Assembly: GCA_001247695.2 (NCBI GenBank)
Contig: LGRX02035167.1
Coordinates: forward strand, 1 to 64,000
Length of the DNA: 64,000 nt
Source: Cymbomonas tetramitiformis
Lineage: Eukaryota; Chlorophyta; Pyramimonadophyceae; Pyramimonadales; Pyramimonadaceae
Reading direction: 5' to 3'
Shown here: one piece after another, positions 20,652 to 33,299 of the stretch
Position numbering within the stretch: the first letter of the stretch is position 1
How the letters are laid out: the number at the start of each line of letters is the position of its first letter
Made by a program: the position numbers and the translations under genes
The notes under the pieces: generated by a model
What the model was told of the DNA's origin: nothing
Databases searched by the model: none
The model's input: only the letters and a program-made list of their open reading frames with translations

Positions 20652-21242
20652 TGTCAGGGTCATGACCGATGACATATGTGTCATACATGTCATACGTGTC
20701 ATACCTGTCAGACATGTCATACCATGTCGTGTCATATATTATTATGACAGTCGACAGTATGGTCGATCATGACTGTACATGTCGAGTCGCGTCATATATT
20801 AATATGACAGTCGTCAGTACGGTCGACGATGACTGTACAGGTCGCCAGATGATAATGCCATATCATCAGGCATCCCTGTCATCGAGAGTTCGTATGTCGA
20901 ACTCGAAGATGGCAAAGCAAAGATACATCTTGAATACAAACAAGAACCATCTTGGCTTTCAGCATGCGCGGAACTCGCATGCGCAGCATGAACGAACTAG
21001 TCGTTATTACCATGCTGGTCGTTCAACCTACGTCTCGGGTTCACAACCCAATGGCGGTACCATCTAAGATGATGGGAGACGTATGGTACAAAAGTGAGGA
21101 AGCGTTGTGCTTCAGCAGATCTTCTTACAGAGACTGCACTCACAAACCCGCTCATCCGTACACTTGCATTGCTGTCCAACTTTGCAGTGTTTATTTGTAT
21201 ACTGATAATATATTCACGGCGCCTGTTTATCTCGCCGTATCA
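20652..21242 (+). repeat. 5' LTR of the LARD
   Basis: Starts TGTCAGGGTCATGACC, ends CGCCGTATCA. The first 150 bp are rich in nested gtcatac/gtatgac and atgacag/ctgtcat palindromes. The differences from the 3' LTR are g/t in tacagg/tacatg, c/t in tgccat/tgtcat, c/a in actcac/actcaa and t/g in atatat/atagat. Confidence 0.95.
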
Positions 21243-21244
21243 GA

Positions 21245-21262
21245 TGGTATTCTAAAAGAAAC
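21245..21262 (+). promoter_or_regulatory. Candidate primer-binding site of the LARD
   Basis: TGGTATTCTAAAAG starts two bases after the LTR. TGGTAT is shared with the common initiator-methionine site, but the following bases are not, so the primer tRNA is unknown. Confidence 0.45.
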
Positions 21263-22715
21263 TCGTCAAGGCACGATACTCGAGAACTCAAGTGGGTGCA
21301 GCGATAGACGTAGCATATTTCATATTGTTCGCAGGTTTGCAGGTGGGCGCATAAGCGACAGCGCTCGCAGTAATATTGAATATCTGCAGCTCGAATAATA
21401 TACGCTCGCATATCGACCGCGCAGAGATTGCGCGAGGAGATTTTTCGCAGCACACACGCAGAAACAGCTGATCGCACATATACGCGATAAGGTGTGCACA
21501 TGGCATACATCGGCGCAGCAATGAAACGTATTCGCATAAATGGTTCGCAAATGTATGCATGTTCGCAGATGCGATAAATCAGCGGTGAAATCGTTTTTGC
21601 GCGGAAAATCATCAGCGCAGTATCACGATTTTCATAATTGCACTAAATTGCTTTTTGTATGGCAGCATGCGCGATGGTCGCATATTTATACAGAAGTGAA
21701 TCGCAGCATGCGCGCGCTTGTATGAATCACGTTCGAAAATTGTCCAGAATGATATATTACATAGTGGTCATCGACAGAATTTTGATTCGTATACATGTCA
21801 GCGCTCGTATCATGCGCTGATGAATGGCGACGACAATACATGCTTTTCATCAGCAGCGCGCTCGCATTCATATGCGACGTACATCAGCGATTTTTGCAAA
21901 TAATTCCTTCGCACTGTTTACAATACCAGCGCGTACAATGATTTATGGCCTGTAAGCACGATATACGTTCTTAATGATTTCGTCACATGCGAAGAACGCT
22001 CGATTTTAGCGCGTACAATTTTTGATGTGTTTACATGCAGTGAGAAGCACATATGTATACGCGCGTCGAAATCATATGCAGAATGATTGTATACATGCAG
22101 GAATTCTGTGGACACATGATCGTTATGCTGTGGATACATACTGCTTTGGATACATTACCACTATGTTGCTGTGAATGTATTATTATCATACTGCAGCAAA
22201 TTCCAAAGTGTTCTGATGACTGCACAAATACTTTAATCATCAGCATTATGCTTATTAGCAGCACAATGATCTGTTCACAACATGTGTGTGCGGATCAGCA
22301 CACACACACATGCACTTATTTCACTCACAGCAATCATCAACATGCAGTGCATACACTTTTATACCATGCACATATCTTATGCTGAATGATTGCATTGATT
22401 GTGAATTGTACATGCTTTATTATACTGTACAACTTGATCACGATACCAGCTGTAGTACATAGAGCATAAGCATATTGCAATGAATGCTAGTCTATATTCG
22501 AATCCATGTAGCAAAGGGTGCCTGGAAGTAGTCTTAACACCATAATTAGTTTGTCATGTCCTGGTGGAGCCGAGATGCTCTCCAGATCACATGTACATTC
22601 TATGGTGGATTACTGGATGGAATGCTCACCTGAGCTTCATGTAAAATCTATCCAGCAACTCATTTTGTAATGAGATTAGCATGAAATTACAATGATCCCT
22701 AAACTTGATATATCA

Positions 22716-23778
22716 TGGCTACTATCCGACAGTCCTTCCCCAAGGACTAAATTGAAAACTAGTCCTTGGGGAAGGACTAGCGCCGTCGATTTTTTTGGGA
22801 CGACCTAGCCAATGCCAGTGACCCTATGGCTCGGTTTGTGACATCAATGTGACCTAAACTAAGTCCCTTAATGCCCCATTGGCCACGGGATGGCGCATGT
22901 TGTTGTCGGTGGACGTCCATGTGGCATGCACCCTACTATTTCCATGAAATCCATTCAAATCGCCAAGCTGATTTCAGTACCTGATTTTCGTGATTTTGTT
23001 TGGGAGATCTCTAGGTCCCAGATAGGTGCCGCAAGTGGTAATATTGCACAAGTATAGCCTATCCAATGATAGGTGGGCGTGGCGGTGAGTTGGGATTATG
23101 CCATTGGTCGCTATATGGCTACTGCTCGGTGGTACTTGTCATATTTATATCAGCTAGAACTGCTTAAGTATGGGGCCACATTGCCCGAATTGCAGCTTTG
23201 CATGGCCCATATCATGTGGTCTATGAGACATATTACCAATAGTGAGCATAGTGATGCATAAATATGACTTCAAACTATACCTCGGTATTTTTTTGGGGAA
23301 TTTTCCAACCATTAGGGTGCGTGTTATTGAATATTTTGCTCGAATTTTGGGTCGAAAAATATCATAGTTCAGCGTTTTCGTCTTAGTGGTGGTGTTTATC
23401 ATGCGTTGAGAGCATAATATAGCGTCGGTATAAGCCATTTACGGTTATGAACCCTTACATTGGGTCATAAATTTGGTGTGTAGGTGGTGGTACACCACCC
23501 CCTATCCATCTAAGGGGCCATTAGGGGCCATGCCGCCAGTAGTCCTTCCCCAAGGACTAGCCAAATGAATTAAATTTAGAGCATGACGTAGCCCTAAACC
23601 GCGGCTAGATTACGGGTACCCAAACTTTGAAATTCAACTTCCCACAAAGATAGGCACTTAGGTTGTGTCCCAAAGGATTTTTTGAAGCATGGTGTTGGAT
23701 CTAAGGACCAATAATCCGGTCGTAATGTGCATTTCCGCCTAGTCCTTGGGGAAGGACTAGTGGCCCGGATAGTAGCCA
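22716..23778. mobile_element. TIR element A (TGGCTACTATCCG), TSD ATCA, nested in LARD
   Basis: The left end TGGCTACTATCCG (22,716) and the right end CGGATAGTAGCCA (23,778) are perfect inverted repeats flanked by ATCA on both sides. Subterminal palindromes tagtccttccccaaggacta occur at both ends, and an extra inverted pair lies at 22,759 and at 23,530. The 1.06-kb interior has no transposase. It contains tggctactgctcggtggtac (near 23,114), which resembles the end of element B at 60.2 kb and suggests nesting or recombination within the family. Confidence 0.85.
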
Positions 23779-25252
23779 ATCATGTTAGATGTAATCAGTA
23801 CATGGTATGCTGACTGTCTTGCATGATAAATTGTCTAGGATATTGTGATACCCAGAACATATCCTGCAGAGTGTGTACAAGTAAACACACACACACTGGC
23901 ATAAGTACTAATCAGCAGTACTACACACTGCACATACACTAGCATTCATTATACATGTTGAGATTCACTGACTCAGAGTGAATAGATCAACTATATTGTA
24001 TATGGTAATATGGATACCGCTTTCCAAACACATGTGCGTGGAAAGTGTCAATAATGGCGATACATAAGGGAACAGGATAAGACAACATGCTGTAGGGCTG
24101 GATGGAGTTATCTCCAGACCCGAAGGCAAAATACTGCACCCATAAAACAGCTGGTAACTGTTGGGTGCAGTCCACTCGTCTCATCCCACATATCATCGCT
24201 GGAGCAACTACAACAACTACGTTGCATATTGACAGTTGAATCAGACTTGATCAGATCAATTGCATGCAACACACAGATCAGTATTTACATGATATCTGAC
24301 AATAGTGTTAAGGACAAAACACACATATAAATGTGCTGTGTCAAGTTGCTGTGATTATATCCAGCAAAGTCCAGATTTGTTCTAAATAAGATATATCACT
24401 TTGATAAATCTTAAAAGCACAGATCTATGCTCGGAACAAATCATAGGTTGACAAATATCACTGAAGTGGATGTTCCTGAATGGATGTTCCCACTTAAGTT
24501 GATAAATCTATACATAATCATAAAACGGTACATTTGCTGTGCATGGGTTTGAATCAGTAAAACCCAGAATGCTGTCAACCATAAATGTTGACATACAGCA
24601 CAACTCACTTATTTGCTATGAAATTTGTCATGTGCAAACGTGAAGTTCCTTCCAGTGATTCTGTACTTTACATTCCACATATACACTGAGATATGTCACC
24701 GAGGCAATATTTTAGATAGCTGAAAAAGCTGTAAAATGGGTAAAAATGCTCCACGCATGATTTCAAAATGAAAAATGTGTGCCCATTTTATTTAAAATTA
24801 TGATTTTATACCTATTGAGGTATCAGGAAATCATAATGACACATGTCATATCTCGTGTAACGCCCTAGATATTGGGTGTGGAATATGTAGGGGTATACAT
24901 ATTGCTGTAACAATAAATCGCTCAAAATGCTGTACGTAAAACACATTTTGAAAATTTCGGATTGATTTTTTTTGCTAAAATGAATATTTACCTATCAAAT
25001 AACAATCCCTGATTTATGCAGCATGTGTAACGCCCTGTAACACCCTAAAAATTAAATGTGTGTAACAGGGGTGTAACGTACCTCCTGAAAACCACCTTAC
25101 ATTCATGTAGGTATTAAATGCAGTTTTGCTTAAAAATCTTTGCAAAAACATTATACTGCTTATTTTTTACCTATATTAGGGTTACTGATACCATGTAACA
25201 CCCTAATTATATTATTGGGTATATGGGCCGCTGTAATCTGACATGCCCTAAT

Positions 25253-26161
25253 CAAGGTACGGTATCGGTTGGTCTAGAGGTTATCGATCAATTCTGATAT
25301 ATTGCCAAGTACTATTGATCAATTCTGATTTTTCCGGTTGCTCTATCAATCAATTCTGATTTATTACCTATTCTAATCAATCAATTTTGATTTTTACAAA
25401 GGCCCTATCAATCAATTTTGATTAAGTACACTATGCTATCAATCAATACTGATATCACTGTTAAAGTTGCTGATTATCAATACTATCAATAATATCAATA
25501 CAAAATTACACAGGCAGACTAGGAGGCCACACTTTATCTATGGCACCCGACGACAAGCTAGAGTTCTCTCACATATCTAATTCATTGCAGCCATAAGGGA
25601 GTGTTGGATTGTCCCCTCACTTAAATTCTTTCTCAAATCTGAGTGCATGAATGTGACAGCAGAGAACGCTCGCTCCACACCTGCAGTGGAGGCTGGAACA
25701 CCCAAGAATTGTCTCGCCATCCTAGAAAGCGCGGGAAGCTCAGACTCGTTTTTCTTCCACCACTTAAGCACATCGACATCTTTTTTCGCCTCAGGTAGCG
25801 CCATATATGCAAGCCACTCATCTACACCCTCATCTGCACCTCCCGCCGCACTTGCAGCATGCGTAGGATGTTCATCCTCATCGTCAGAGTCACCGAAAAA
25901 AGATACCACCGGGGAGACCTTCTCAATTCTGATATCGATACTGCGATTTCAATGTAGCAATAAATCGATTATGATTAATCAACGCCAACGATCAATTGAT
26001 ACCGATTTATTTAGGCATGGTATTGATCGATTCTGATTTTTCGACTTCATATATCAATCAATAGTCAATATTCTGATATTCGAAAACAAAGTTATTGATT
26101 GATACTAATATTCTGATAAATCGATTTATCAGAATATTAGCGCAACCGATACCGTACCTTG
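25253..26161 (-). mobile_element. Non-autonomous hAT transposon (C-terminal domain only), TSD GCCCTAAT
   Basis: The inverted ends CAAGGTACGGTATCGGTTG and CAACCGATACCGTACCTTG bound 909 bp. The exact 8-bp duplication GCCCTAAT flanks it (25,245-25,252 and 26,162-26,169). Both subterminal regions (about 200 bp each) are filled with tatcaatcaattctgat repeats in direct and inverted copies, probably transposase-binding sites. The centre keeps the last 110 codons of a hAT transposase. It inserted into the LARD interior. Confidence 0.92.
25577..25909 (-). pseudogene. hAT transposase C-terminal dimerization domain fragment
   Basis: 110 codons without an ATG. The stretch WLAYMALPEAKKDVDVLKWW, then LPALSRMARQFLGVPASTAG and VERAFSAV, matches the hAT dimerization signature (WW....P.L..LA...L..PASSA..ER.FS). 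The BED finger, catalytic DDE core and insertion domain are missing, and no start codon precedes it, so it cannot make a transposase. Confidence 0.88.
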
Positions 26162-27670
26162 GCCCTAATATGCCACTATAATTTCGATGAACTTCGTGTT
26201 TGGCATTAACATATCATGCTGTTTCCGACACAGACACGATTATATATCGGGCAACAACCCTAGAACTGTCGGTCAACAACCCTAGAACTGTTGGGCAACA
26301 ACCCTAAAACTGTATGAGCTGCTCCTATAAGGACTGCAAGCTATAAGCTGTAAGCTATACGCTATGAAATATATAGGCACCTGACTGCCTATGTGTTCAC
26401 ACTTCCTCAAGAGGGGAAGAAGGTGGATAGGATTACACACATATCCATTTTATGTTCCGATCTGGTGATTTCTGATGGATTGCTTTTGATAAAATCACTG
26501 CATCCACAAGTAACGTTGAAATCTGTACAACGTTAAATCCACCATCACTAATAAAGTGTAAACTCGGATGGGAAACTATATTCCAATGACTATAAGTTGA
26601 CTTTTGCTCAGCATTTACATTCTCGAGTAAGTTTGGAATGCTGAATATATACATAACATATAACCTGATACCATGCTTAATTGCATTTCCTGGATCAGAA
26701 GATGATAGTTATATAATGTATATATATATATATATATATCCCACCTGATGCACTTTGGCACTATATAGCCGTACATAAGAGTGGGAAGGACAAGTGCATC
26801 GCTGTAAGACTGGTTGATATAGTCCCAGTGTTGAAGGCAGAATTTGGCACCCGAATAACAGCTGATAACTGTTGGTGACCACCATGTAAGACCTTCCAAG
26901 CGTAACTCCTTTGTCCCGAGATGCAAGTGAATTGTTCATAATATGTTGACATCACATAAAATCATTCTGATAAAAACCCTATATATTCATATGAGCTGTC
27001 GTCACTACAATAACATGGGTTTTTGAATCGTCGAAATGAGTATAACTCCGATGAATTCATTAGTACAGAATAAGCTGTTGAGATTATTCCTCCGGCTGGA
27101 TTGTAATCATTCACAATCCCTGTACATTCCGGTGACAAAATATTACACTGGATTGATCACCACATTTGGTATAATCTGTGATATATAAATCACCAGAGAA
27201 AGCATTGCAATCAGCACAATGCTGTCTAGACTCACAAAGATGAGTAACAGATATTCTCAGATGTGATAAATAGAGGCACAATGTGACCTACGCTAAAATC
27301 GCGTATGCCCGGGCACTGTATTGTGACCTGCGCTAAGATCGTATATGCATGGACACAACATGACTCGTGTCAATGACGTGGACATATTTTATGCCACGAC
27401 ATCGCATCTGAAATCAATAAATCACTCAGAGAGAAGGTGTTGACATCAGTATAGCACCATTATATATATAGTCATGAGGATTTTAAAGAAGACACAGTCT
27501 CTCCGATATTGACAAACACGGTACACATATTATCATGCTCTCTAATTATATATTGATATCCCACAGCATACGATGATGGTAATTGCAAACCACTTCGCCG
27601 CTGGAGGGTAGTGTTGTATATACACAGCACATGCTTGGGTACTATATGACCCACGCTAATGACGTGGATT

Positions 27671-27732
27671 CGGGCTGCATCCCAATAACTGCAATGCACC
27701 TTCGGTGCAAGGGGCTGCAACCCGAGAACTGC
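27671..27732 (+). repeat. LARD internal hairpin-bearing motif, copy 1
   Basis: gggctgcatcccaa.aactgc, then the hairpin tgcaccttcggtgca, then gggctgcaacccgagaactgc. A second complete copy is at 31,353-31,414 and partial copies are at 29,948 and 32,169. Confidence 0.7.
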
Positions 27733-28902
27733 TATCCAGCTTCATAGAAAGCTTCCACGTCATCACAAAGAGGTCGGACCTCTGTTGTATTTGAACGGCG
27801 CTTGACAACCGCCTAGCAATACACTTCCTTGAGGGGGGAAGATGATAAGCTAGAAATACAACTAAAAACCAAATAAATAATAAAGACAAATAATAAAACA
27901 AATATAAGTTGCATCATTGTTTTTGTTTTGGTAAGCCTGACTATATATATAGTCAAACCATGCAGAACTCCATGAAGTTGACACATATATGTATCAAACA
28001 TTTTTAAGGTCATCAGCCATAACATACATATGAGCTTGATTTTGAAGACCTAGACATTATATACATCCAGTCTAGCATATATCCAGACTAGAATTGTATA
28101 TTGACACGGTGCAAGCACTATGGCCTCTGCCACCGATGATCATTGAAAAGGGCAACCATTCTTGATATTTCATACATATCATCTGATTGTATCATTAAAG
28201 GTGTAAAGAGTACTCAATGCAATATGCAGGCTACGGCCTTAGTACAACACCCAGAAAGGTCAAAGCCACTGAGCTAACTAAAGCAGCATAGATGCTAGCT
28301 GCCTTGAAGGCTATACAATAAGCCTATTGCCCTTATGTCTTGATATGTATCCGTGTATCGGCATCTCTTTGAGGTAATTATGCCTACTGAATGAGCCATA
28401 CCAACCATCTTGTCTTCATTGATCATTACATATTTGATCATATCGCCATTGAGCAATGCCTATTCTGTGAGATAATATATCACGAGGCATTTCATTATTG
28501 CACATTAAACAATTATAGTGCAACAAAGATCATCAGCTCTTCATCATACCAAAAGGTTGAGTTGTTGTCATAAGTATTGATTTTTCAGACACCATTTCTC
28601 AGAGGTCTATTCATCATGAAAAACAGAGTCTGTGCAATCATGGCTATTCAGCCTCCGACATAGCTGATATAGCTATTTAGCTTATGACCCAACCGTTGTT
28701 AAGCAGCCTCCACGCTATATGGCTGAAAGATAGCAAGCAATCTCTTCGGTCATTTTTGGGCATAAAGCAATCAAGCACAACCAATCCAGGTTGTTTATCC
28801 CAAAATTCTCTTCGAATTATTCATATCTTCTATGTGTCATATTAAACAACCAATATACCACCCTATGATGAAAGTCATCTCCTTCAGTGGTGATTTTGCA
28901 TA

Positions 28903-29184
28903 GTGAATTTCTTTCTGTTTATTTTCTTCTCATGCTGCAGGTCTGCTGCATCCCTGTGTGATTCGTCCTCGATGAAAGAACAAGACATGTTGAAGCCAGT
29001 TTTGCTTTTGGATGAAGAAAGCTCAGAAGATGAGCTAGTAGATTCCAGCAAGTTTCGTGGCTGGTACAACGTTCCGGATGTAGCAGTAGCAAAGAGGCGC
29101 TTGCAGAATAAGAAAAAAGCTGAGCGTGATGCCAAAAGACGTAAGAAACAATGTCCTCAGTGGATGTTGGATAGTCAATGGTAA
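28903..29184 (+). CDS. Exon-like fragment inside the LARD
   Basis: After a good acceptor (tttcttctcatgctgcag, ending at 28,940) the frame encodes an acidic then very basic segment (LLLDEESSEDELVDSSKFRG followed by KRRLQNKKKAERDAKRRKK) and stops at 29,184. It looks like a captured piece of a nuclear protein or transposase gene. Family unknown; no partner exon was found. Confidence 0.35.
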   Translation: MNFFLFIFFSCCRSAASLCDSSSMKEQDMLKPVLLLDEESSEDELVDSSKFRGWYNVPDVAVAKRRLQNKKKAERDAKRRKKQCPQWMLDSQW

Positions 29185-31352
29185 CTCTAGCTAGAAAAGT
29201 ACATTAGATTCAGATTCTGAACATTTAAGTGGGCTTGAATGCACTCAAATTTGTACCGAGTTGCAATTGTCCAAAGTTTTTACTCTGACATCATTACTTA
29301 TTTGTGGAATAGCATACAATGGTATAAACCATCCACATATAGATTGACACCATATTTGTAATTTCATATCATTTTGGCACATAAGATAAGCATGCTTCAT
29401 TAAGGAATGAAAACTCTTTCAAAGTTCATTCTGGAATATTTAGAAATTTGTTGCCTCATCCATTAGGCCACGAAGTCTTGGAAAACCCGCAATCTGCATA
29501 CGGTTTCCAAGCGCAGTTCATCCTCATTCTGGAAAGTGACAAAAAAATTATAGTCATAAAACAAGTCACAATTCTATCGGATTGAAATGACACATTCATC
29601 ATTCATACTTCTTTATCATAATAAGTCTCTGAATAGTGTTTGCCCAAAAATAACATGGGCACCATTGAGATAAGTGATCATGTGCTGAAGAATATACACA
29701 TATCACTAAACAATTCCGTGTTCTATTCATAATGAAATGACATGTCAGCCATCCATCAACTACGAAAATACAACTCGTAGTAAGTTGGTGTCATTACAGA
29801 CACTTCTTGATTGACTCTCCATTAAGCTTCGATACCAAAGTTAACCTCGGTACCATCACTGATTTCTTTGTTCATCATGACAATCATTATCCAGAAACAT
29901 TGTCTAAGTTGGGCACACTATATTGACCCTAAACTGACAAAGTATGTGGGCTGCAACCCAACGACTGCATTTGACATCATCTGGCATTTGCCACATTCAA
30001 AAACGTCAGGCATATTGCCAATATGACGTAGAGAGAATCAATGTTCAGATTGACATTGTTACCTCTAAAGCATTCGATGAGTAATCCCAGTCTGATTCTC
30101 TATCAAACCATTTTTCACATAACATAATGATTGAATAACATCCTCCATCACCATTTGATTGGTTTGATACATCTCTTTTTACGAAGGGGAGGAAGAGTAT
30201 AGATTCATTCATTTTTTATACAGCTGCCACAAATTGATTTACATCATTGTGATTTGCTTGGAAAATTAAAAATCTTATCAAAAGTTCCAGCATCTGTGTA
30301 TAGCAGCCATTAAGTTGATGACACGGTACATCATGCCGATTGAAACATCAAATGAAGTCTTATTTGACTTACTAACACATGAAGTTCATTACGAGGAAAT
30401 CATAGATGCATATTTCTCCGGCTCTATCATTTTTATGAAGGGCACTGACATAGGAGAACGATGGTTTTTCGAAGGTGAATAAGCTATATTGTAAGCTTAC
30501 GACCATCACTTTGACGTCAACAACCTGAGATGCTGATTGTCGAAATTCAAGAGTTGAAGGATTCGATGAATCAACCTTGATACATGTGTTTTGATTGATA
30601 AATTGTTGATCCATGGTTTCTCCCCAAATCTAGAGAAGCTGGCACACAAGTTGTTGCCAATGTCTTAAGGAAAGCATCTGAGCAAAGGATTGCTAGTTGT
30701 GCCATCAGGCATCGAATTCCATAACAGCAAAGCCGAGTGAATAAATCCGCCACTCTAGCTATTTGCCCGTCATTCCTTCCAGGTTCATGACAAGAGACAA
30801 TTCATCAAAGTCATACACCAATGCATAAGTCACATGCATGGTTGCACAGTTTGTATCCGAATGCAACCCCATCAAGGTTAATAAGCATCTTGACAGTAAC
30901 TCTGGCCAACCAAAAGCCTTCCTGTCTTCGGTCATTCTTGAGCATTCTCATTTCCAGTTCCATTATGGACTAGGAAGCATCATGACTGTGCCTCGCCAGG
31001 ACACTAATCCTCAAAGCCGCACAATTGAGGCGAGCCTTATGAGACAGTGACCTTTAGCTTGTGGGGCGTCAACCCCTTATCAAATCCTGAACACTTGTTA
31101 ACACCTGGATAAATTTATCATGATGCAACTTAAGTGGGATTATAAGTTCCACATAATCATATTGTCTACGTATGCTGAAGGCATAACTGCCGCATATAAT
31201 CACAATAGGTCGCAGCTTCTATAACATTGTGGCTTCTGAGTCAAAAGCTGATAGCCAATGACTTTTGCCAATAATTGCCGACCAAATAATAATCAGGCCG
31301 TGGAAACATATACCCAAGAGGTTTTCGTCCATCGGTCATATATATATAGTTC

Positions 31353-31414
31353 AGGGCTGCATCCCAAGAACTGCGATGCGCCTTCGGTGCAATGGGCTGC
31401 AACCCGAGAACTGC
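31353..31414 (+). repeat. LARD internal hairpin-bearing motif, copy 2
   Basis: Same three-part motif as copy 1. In the central stem an A-T pair is replaced by a G-T (G-U in RNA) pair, so pairing is kept. Confidence 0.7.
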
Positions 31415-32353
31415 AGGGTTATATCCCTAACATTTTTTACCCTGCATCAAATTGATATGACAGGAGCAGGAATTGATCCTTCCTTGCTAAGGTGTAGTGA
31501 GCCTTGTATAAATCATACCCTTACACAGATACGCATATGCGGGTACCAATATCTGTGAAAAACTGCTAATGCTACCTTTGCCAAGACCGTGGGTTGTCAT
31601 CGGATTCTTGGCCAGTCATCCGAAGCTACCGGAGACATCGACTGAGGTAGACGGAGTTGTGATCCTAAGTTGTGCTTGACAAACATAACTAAATAAATTT
31701 CACATTAGTACGTGGCGAATCCATTCTCACTCATCGCGATAGATGTTCGTCAAAGCGTGCGTACTGGACAAAAACATTGAGGAGTTGAGCAGACCGGTTG
31801 AGGATTATAAGTCCAATTCCGTTAAGCAGGGCCACTCCGTTTGCATTAAAAACAAGCCCCAAAAATCGGGCTCCCCATCGCCACCTATGATCCTCCAAAG
31901 TAGCTTAAGGAGGGGAGGAAGGGTTGGGTGCACTATATCAGGCCGAGAATCGTGCGATTATAAATCGTTAAATCGTGGGATCATCGTTCGCTAAAGCGAC
32001 GACGGCTAGCGCAAATAATCCGTAACGTAGACTTCGGATGCTTTGAATCGTCATTCTGACGCACGATACGTGTGGATCAATCAGTAATCCAGCGTCAATC
32101 TGCATCACGAAACGCAATTCATTGAAGCTTGAAACGTCACTCTGAAATACGATACGATTTCCAGAAAGGAGGGCTACATCCTAAGAACTGTAAGGTGAGG
32201 GACTAAAGTGGACTCAGTTCCCCCCAATAACCTAAAAACACCATGAGGGACGCCTCAAATCGGTGTAAGAAGACTGGTACCAGCAAGAAGCGACAACAAC
32301 AAAGACATCATAGACATATACAAAGGTATGCCCGTTGTGAGGTCACAACTCTT

Positions 32354-32368
32354 TTAAGAGGGGAGATC
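32354..32368 (+). promoter_or_regulatory. Polypurine tract of the LARD
   Basis: aagaggggagatc lies immediately before the 3' LTR. Similar tracts recur in the interior near 26,407, 27,830, 30,185 and 31,910. Confidence 0.75.
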
Positions 32369-32959
32369 TGTCAGGGTCATGACCGATGACATATGTGTCA
32401 TACATGTCATACGTGTCATACCTGTCAGACATGTCATACCATGTCGTGTCATATATTATTATGACAGTCGACAGTATGGTCGATCATGACTGTACATGTC
32501 GAGTCGCGTCATATATTAATATGACAGTCGTCAGTACGGTCGACGATGACTGTACATGTCGCCAGATGATAATGTCATATCATCAGGCATCCCTGTCATC
32601 GAGAGTTCGTATGTCGAACTCGAAGATGGCAAAGCAAAGATACATCTTGAATACAAACAAGAACCATCTTGGCTTTCAGCATGCGCGGAACTCGCATGCG
32701 CAGCATGAACGAACTAGTCGTTATTACCATGCTGGTCGTTCAACCTACGTCTCGGGTTCACAACCCAATGGCGGTACCATCTAAGATGATGGGAGACGTA
32801 TGGTACAAAAGTGAGGAAGCGTTGTGCTTCAGCAGATCTTCTTACAGAGACTGCACTCAAAAACCCGCTCATCCGTACACTTGCATTGCTGTCCAACTTT
32901 GCAGTGTTTATTTGTATACTGATAATAGATTCACGGCGCCTGTTTATCTCGCCGTATCA
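32369..32959 (+). repeat. 3' LTR of the LARD
   Basis: Same length as the 5' LTR with four substitutions. The second GCGGC target duplication follows at 32,960-32,964. Confidence 0.95.
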
Positions 32960-33025
32960 GCGGCCGTGAAAACATATAACGATTTCGAGGTCCTAAATGT
33001 TGGACGATTATTTGCTTTTTGACAT

Positions 33026-33280
33026 TGCTGAAATCTGTATAGGCAGCCCTGACTGGGAGTCCCGGTGCAGGCCCCTATGACAGATCCCTAGGACCAACAC
33101 TGGACTGTTGACTGATCTGTAGGTTCGTACTGTGACACACGCTGTGTCACAGGTAGGCTAGACTCCGAGACCGTCCGAGACCGTTCCGGGTATATCTAGC
33201 TTAGGGTTTATTTATCTTATACAGTTTATCCACACGAGTACGGGACTTTCTGATATCTAGTGTACTTGGATATTCCGGTA
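33026..33280 (+). repeat. 5' LTR of copy 2
   Basis: Starts TGCTGAAATCTG and contains an inverted tgtgacacacgctgtgtcaca. It ends CCGGTA rather than the usual CA, a shared oddity with copy 1, whose LTR ends GACT. Confidence 0.92.
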
Positions 33281-33285
33281 GGTCG

Positions 33286-33299
33286 TGGCCCCATCCACG
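33286..33299 (+). promoter_or_regulatory. Primer-binding site of copy 2
   Basis: TGGCCCCATCCACG, five bases inside the LTR. The first eight bases are identical to the site of copy 1. Confidence 0.6.

Larger units (their letters stand above)
20652..32959 (+). mobile_element. Complete 12.3-kb non-coding LTR retrotransposon (LARD), TSD GCGGC
   Basis: 591-bp LTRs at 20,652-21,242 and 32,369-32,959 begin TGTCAGGG and end GTATCA. I count four differences between them. An exact 5-bp duplication GCGGC flanks the unit (20,647-20,651 and 32,960-32,964). TGG at 21,245 lies two bases inside the 5' LTR as a primer-binding-site candidate, and a polypurine tract AAGAGGGGAGA directly precedes the 3' LTR. 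The 11.1-kb interior has no gag, protease, reverse transcriptase or integrase. The longest frames are about 110-130 residues, and the only recognisable domain belongs to a nested hAT element. This structure defines a large retrotransposon derivative (LARD) that must move using enzymes supplied in trans. The plus orientation follows from the polypurine tract and primer site. Confidence 0.93.

Noticed and set aside
20669..21398. 132- and 148-codon frames in the LARD LTR, duplicated at 32.4-33.0 kb
   Set aside because: They translate LTR palindromes and have no protein features.
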